Of a stretch of DNA of 64,000 bases, positions 63,813 through 64,000 are shown in pieces. Origin of the DNA: Rhodocaloribacter sp964552015 (GTDB taxonomy: Bacteria > Bacteroidota > Rhodothermia > Rhodothermales > ISCAR-4553); contig CAZKFR010000003.1 in NCBI GenBank assembly GCA_964552015.1, forward strand, positions 1 to 64,000, given 5' to 3'. Every line of letters begins with the position of its first letter. Position 1 is the stretch's first letter. The notes under the pieces were generated by a model. That model searched no databases, was not told the origin of the DNA, and saw only the letters and a list, made by a program, of their open reading frames with translations. Made by a program: the position numbers and the translations under genes.

Positions 63813-64000
63813 ATGTCGATAGCCGAAATCGAGCAGGCGCTGGCGTTCTTTCGGGAAGGGCGGCCCGGGGAGGCCATCCCGCTGCTGGAAGACCTCACCC
63901 GTCGCCTGCCGTCCGACGTGTTGCCGCATGTGTTGCTGGCGCAGGCGTACGAAGCCACGGGGCAGCCGGATCGGGCCGCGCCTGTGTGGCGGCACGTCCA
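63813..64000 (+). CDS. 5' end of a TPR-repeat protein, truncated by the window
   Basis: The frame opens at an ATG with MSIAEIEQALAFFREGRPG and continues EAIPLLEDLTRRLPSDVLPHVLLAQAYEATGQPDRAAPVWRHV to the window edge. These are tetratricopeptide-type helical repeats. It follows the OstA-like gene by 54 bases on the same strand and may belong to the same operon. The rest is outside the window. Confidence 0.75.
   Translation, partial: MSIAEIEQALAFFREGRPGEAIPLLEDLTRRLPSDVLPHVLLAQAYEATGQPDRAAPVWRHV

Overview
The window is 64 kb of GC-rich, densely coded bacterial chromosome. It most resembles the Rhodothermota / Bacteroidota-related lineage. That placement is inferred from several features: a short primary sigma factor beginning MYVPRQQR, the folP-cdaA gene pair, an Oar-like TonB-dependent receptor with an N-terminal carboxypeptidase-regulatory-like domain, an HmuY-like protein, a two-component-propeller hybrid kinase, and weak or absent Shine-Dalgarno sites on many genes. 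No rRNA, tRNA, CRISPR array, phage or transposase gene was seen. One assembly gap of 100 N (7730-7829) lies inside a gene.

Layout. 1-5.9 kb: a cyclase/formamidase-like lipoprotein (minus), then a plus-strand run of ATP-grasp ligase, KamA-type radical SAM aminomutase, FolP, the diadenylate cyclase CdaA and Pcm. 6.0-8.1 kb: a minus-strand cluster of two EutN/CcmL (bacterial microcompartment vertex) proteins downstream of a membrane-anchored GAF / degenerate-GGDEF protein. 8.4-17.8 kb: GH3-like enzyme, primary sigma factor with terminator, a TamB-like giant, and a PP2C-type phosphatase preceded by a G-quadruplex-prone repeat. 17.8-24.4 kb: an acidic-tailed unknown, a Na+/Ca2+ exchanger, an Mla-type lipid transport set (permease, ATPase, MCE protein), an AI-2E/PerM family protein and a small membrane protein. 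24.6-33.3 kb: a large hybrid sensor kinase, a GNAT enzyme with a Cys cluster, a STAS / GAF-PP2C partner-switching pair, a Nudix hydrolase and an unknown two-gene unit. 33.4-40.9 kb: two half-ABC exporters separated by RNase Z, then a multi-PAS histidine kinase. 41-44.2 kb: HmuY-like protein, a MATE transporter, ArsR and ArsM around a shared operator. 44.5-48.7 kb: a TonB-dependent receptor, an AT-richer inserted lipoprotein gene with two aspartic-protease-like motifs, and a duplicated 3' end of the receptor. 48.7-52.8 kb: a Mn/Zn/Fe-type metal ABC transporter whose two permeases each end in a winged-helix domain, with a palindromic operator-like site upstream. 53-64 kb: a TolB-like lipoprotein, a CnoX-like thioredoxin, a pseudo-receiver Fis-type regulator, a YjbQ family protein, GlgX, IlvA, FolD, a four-helix-bundle protein, LptC, an OstA-like protein and a truncated TPR gene.

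Much of the content is housekeeping and envelope biology: folate and c-di-AMP metabolism, lipid and LPS transport, TamB, TonB uptake, metal uptake. Regulation relies on phosphatases, sensor kinases and ligand-binding domains. The parts most worth a second look are the orphan microcompartment vertex cluster, the permease-tethered DNA-binding domains of the metal transporter, the gene inserted at the 3' end of the TonB receptor, and the MATE/ArsR/ArsM module.
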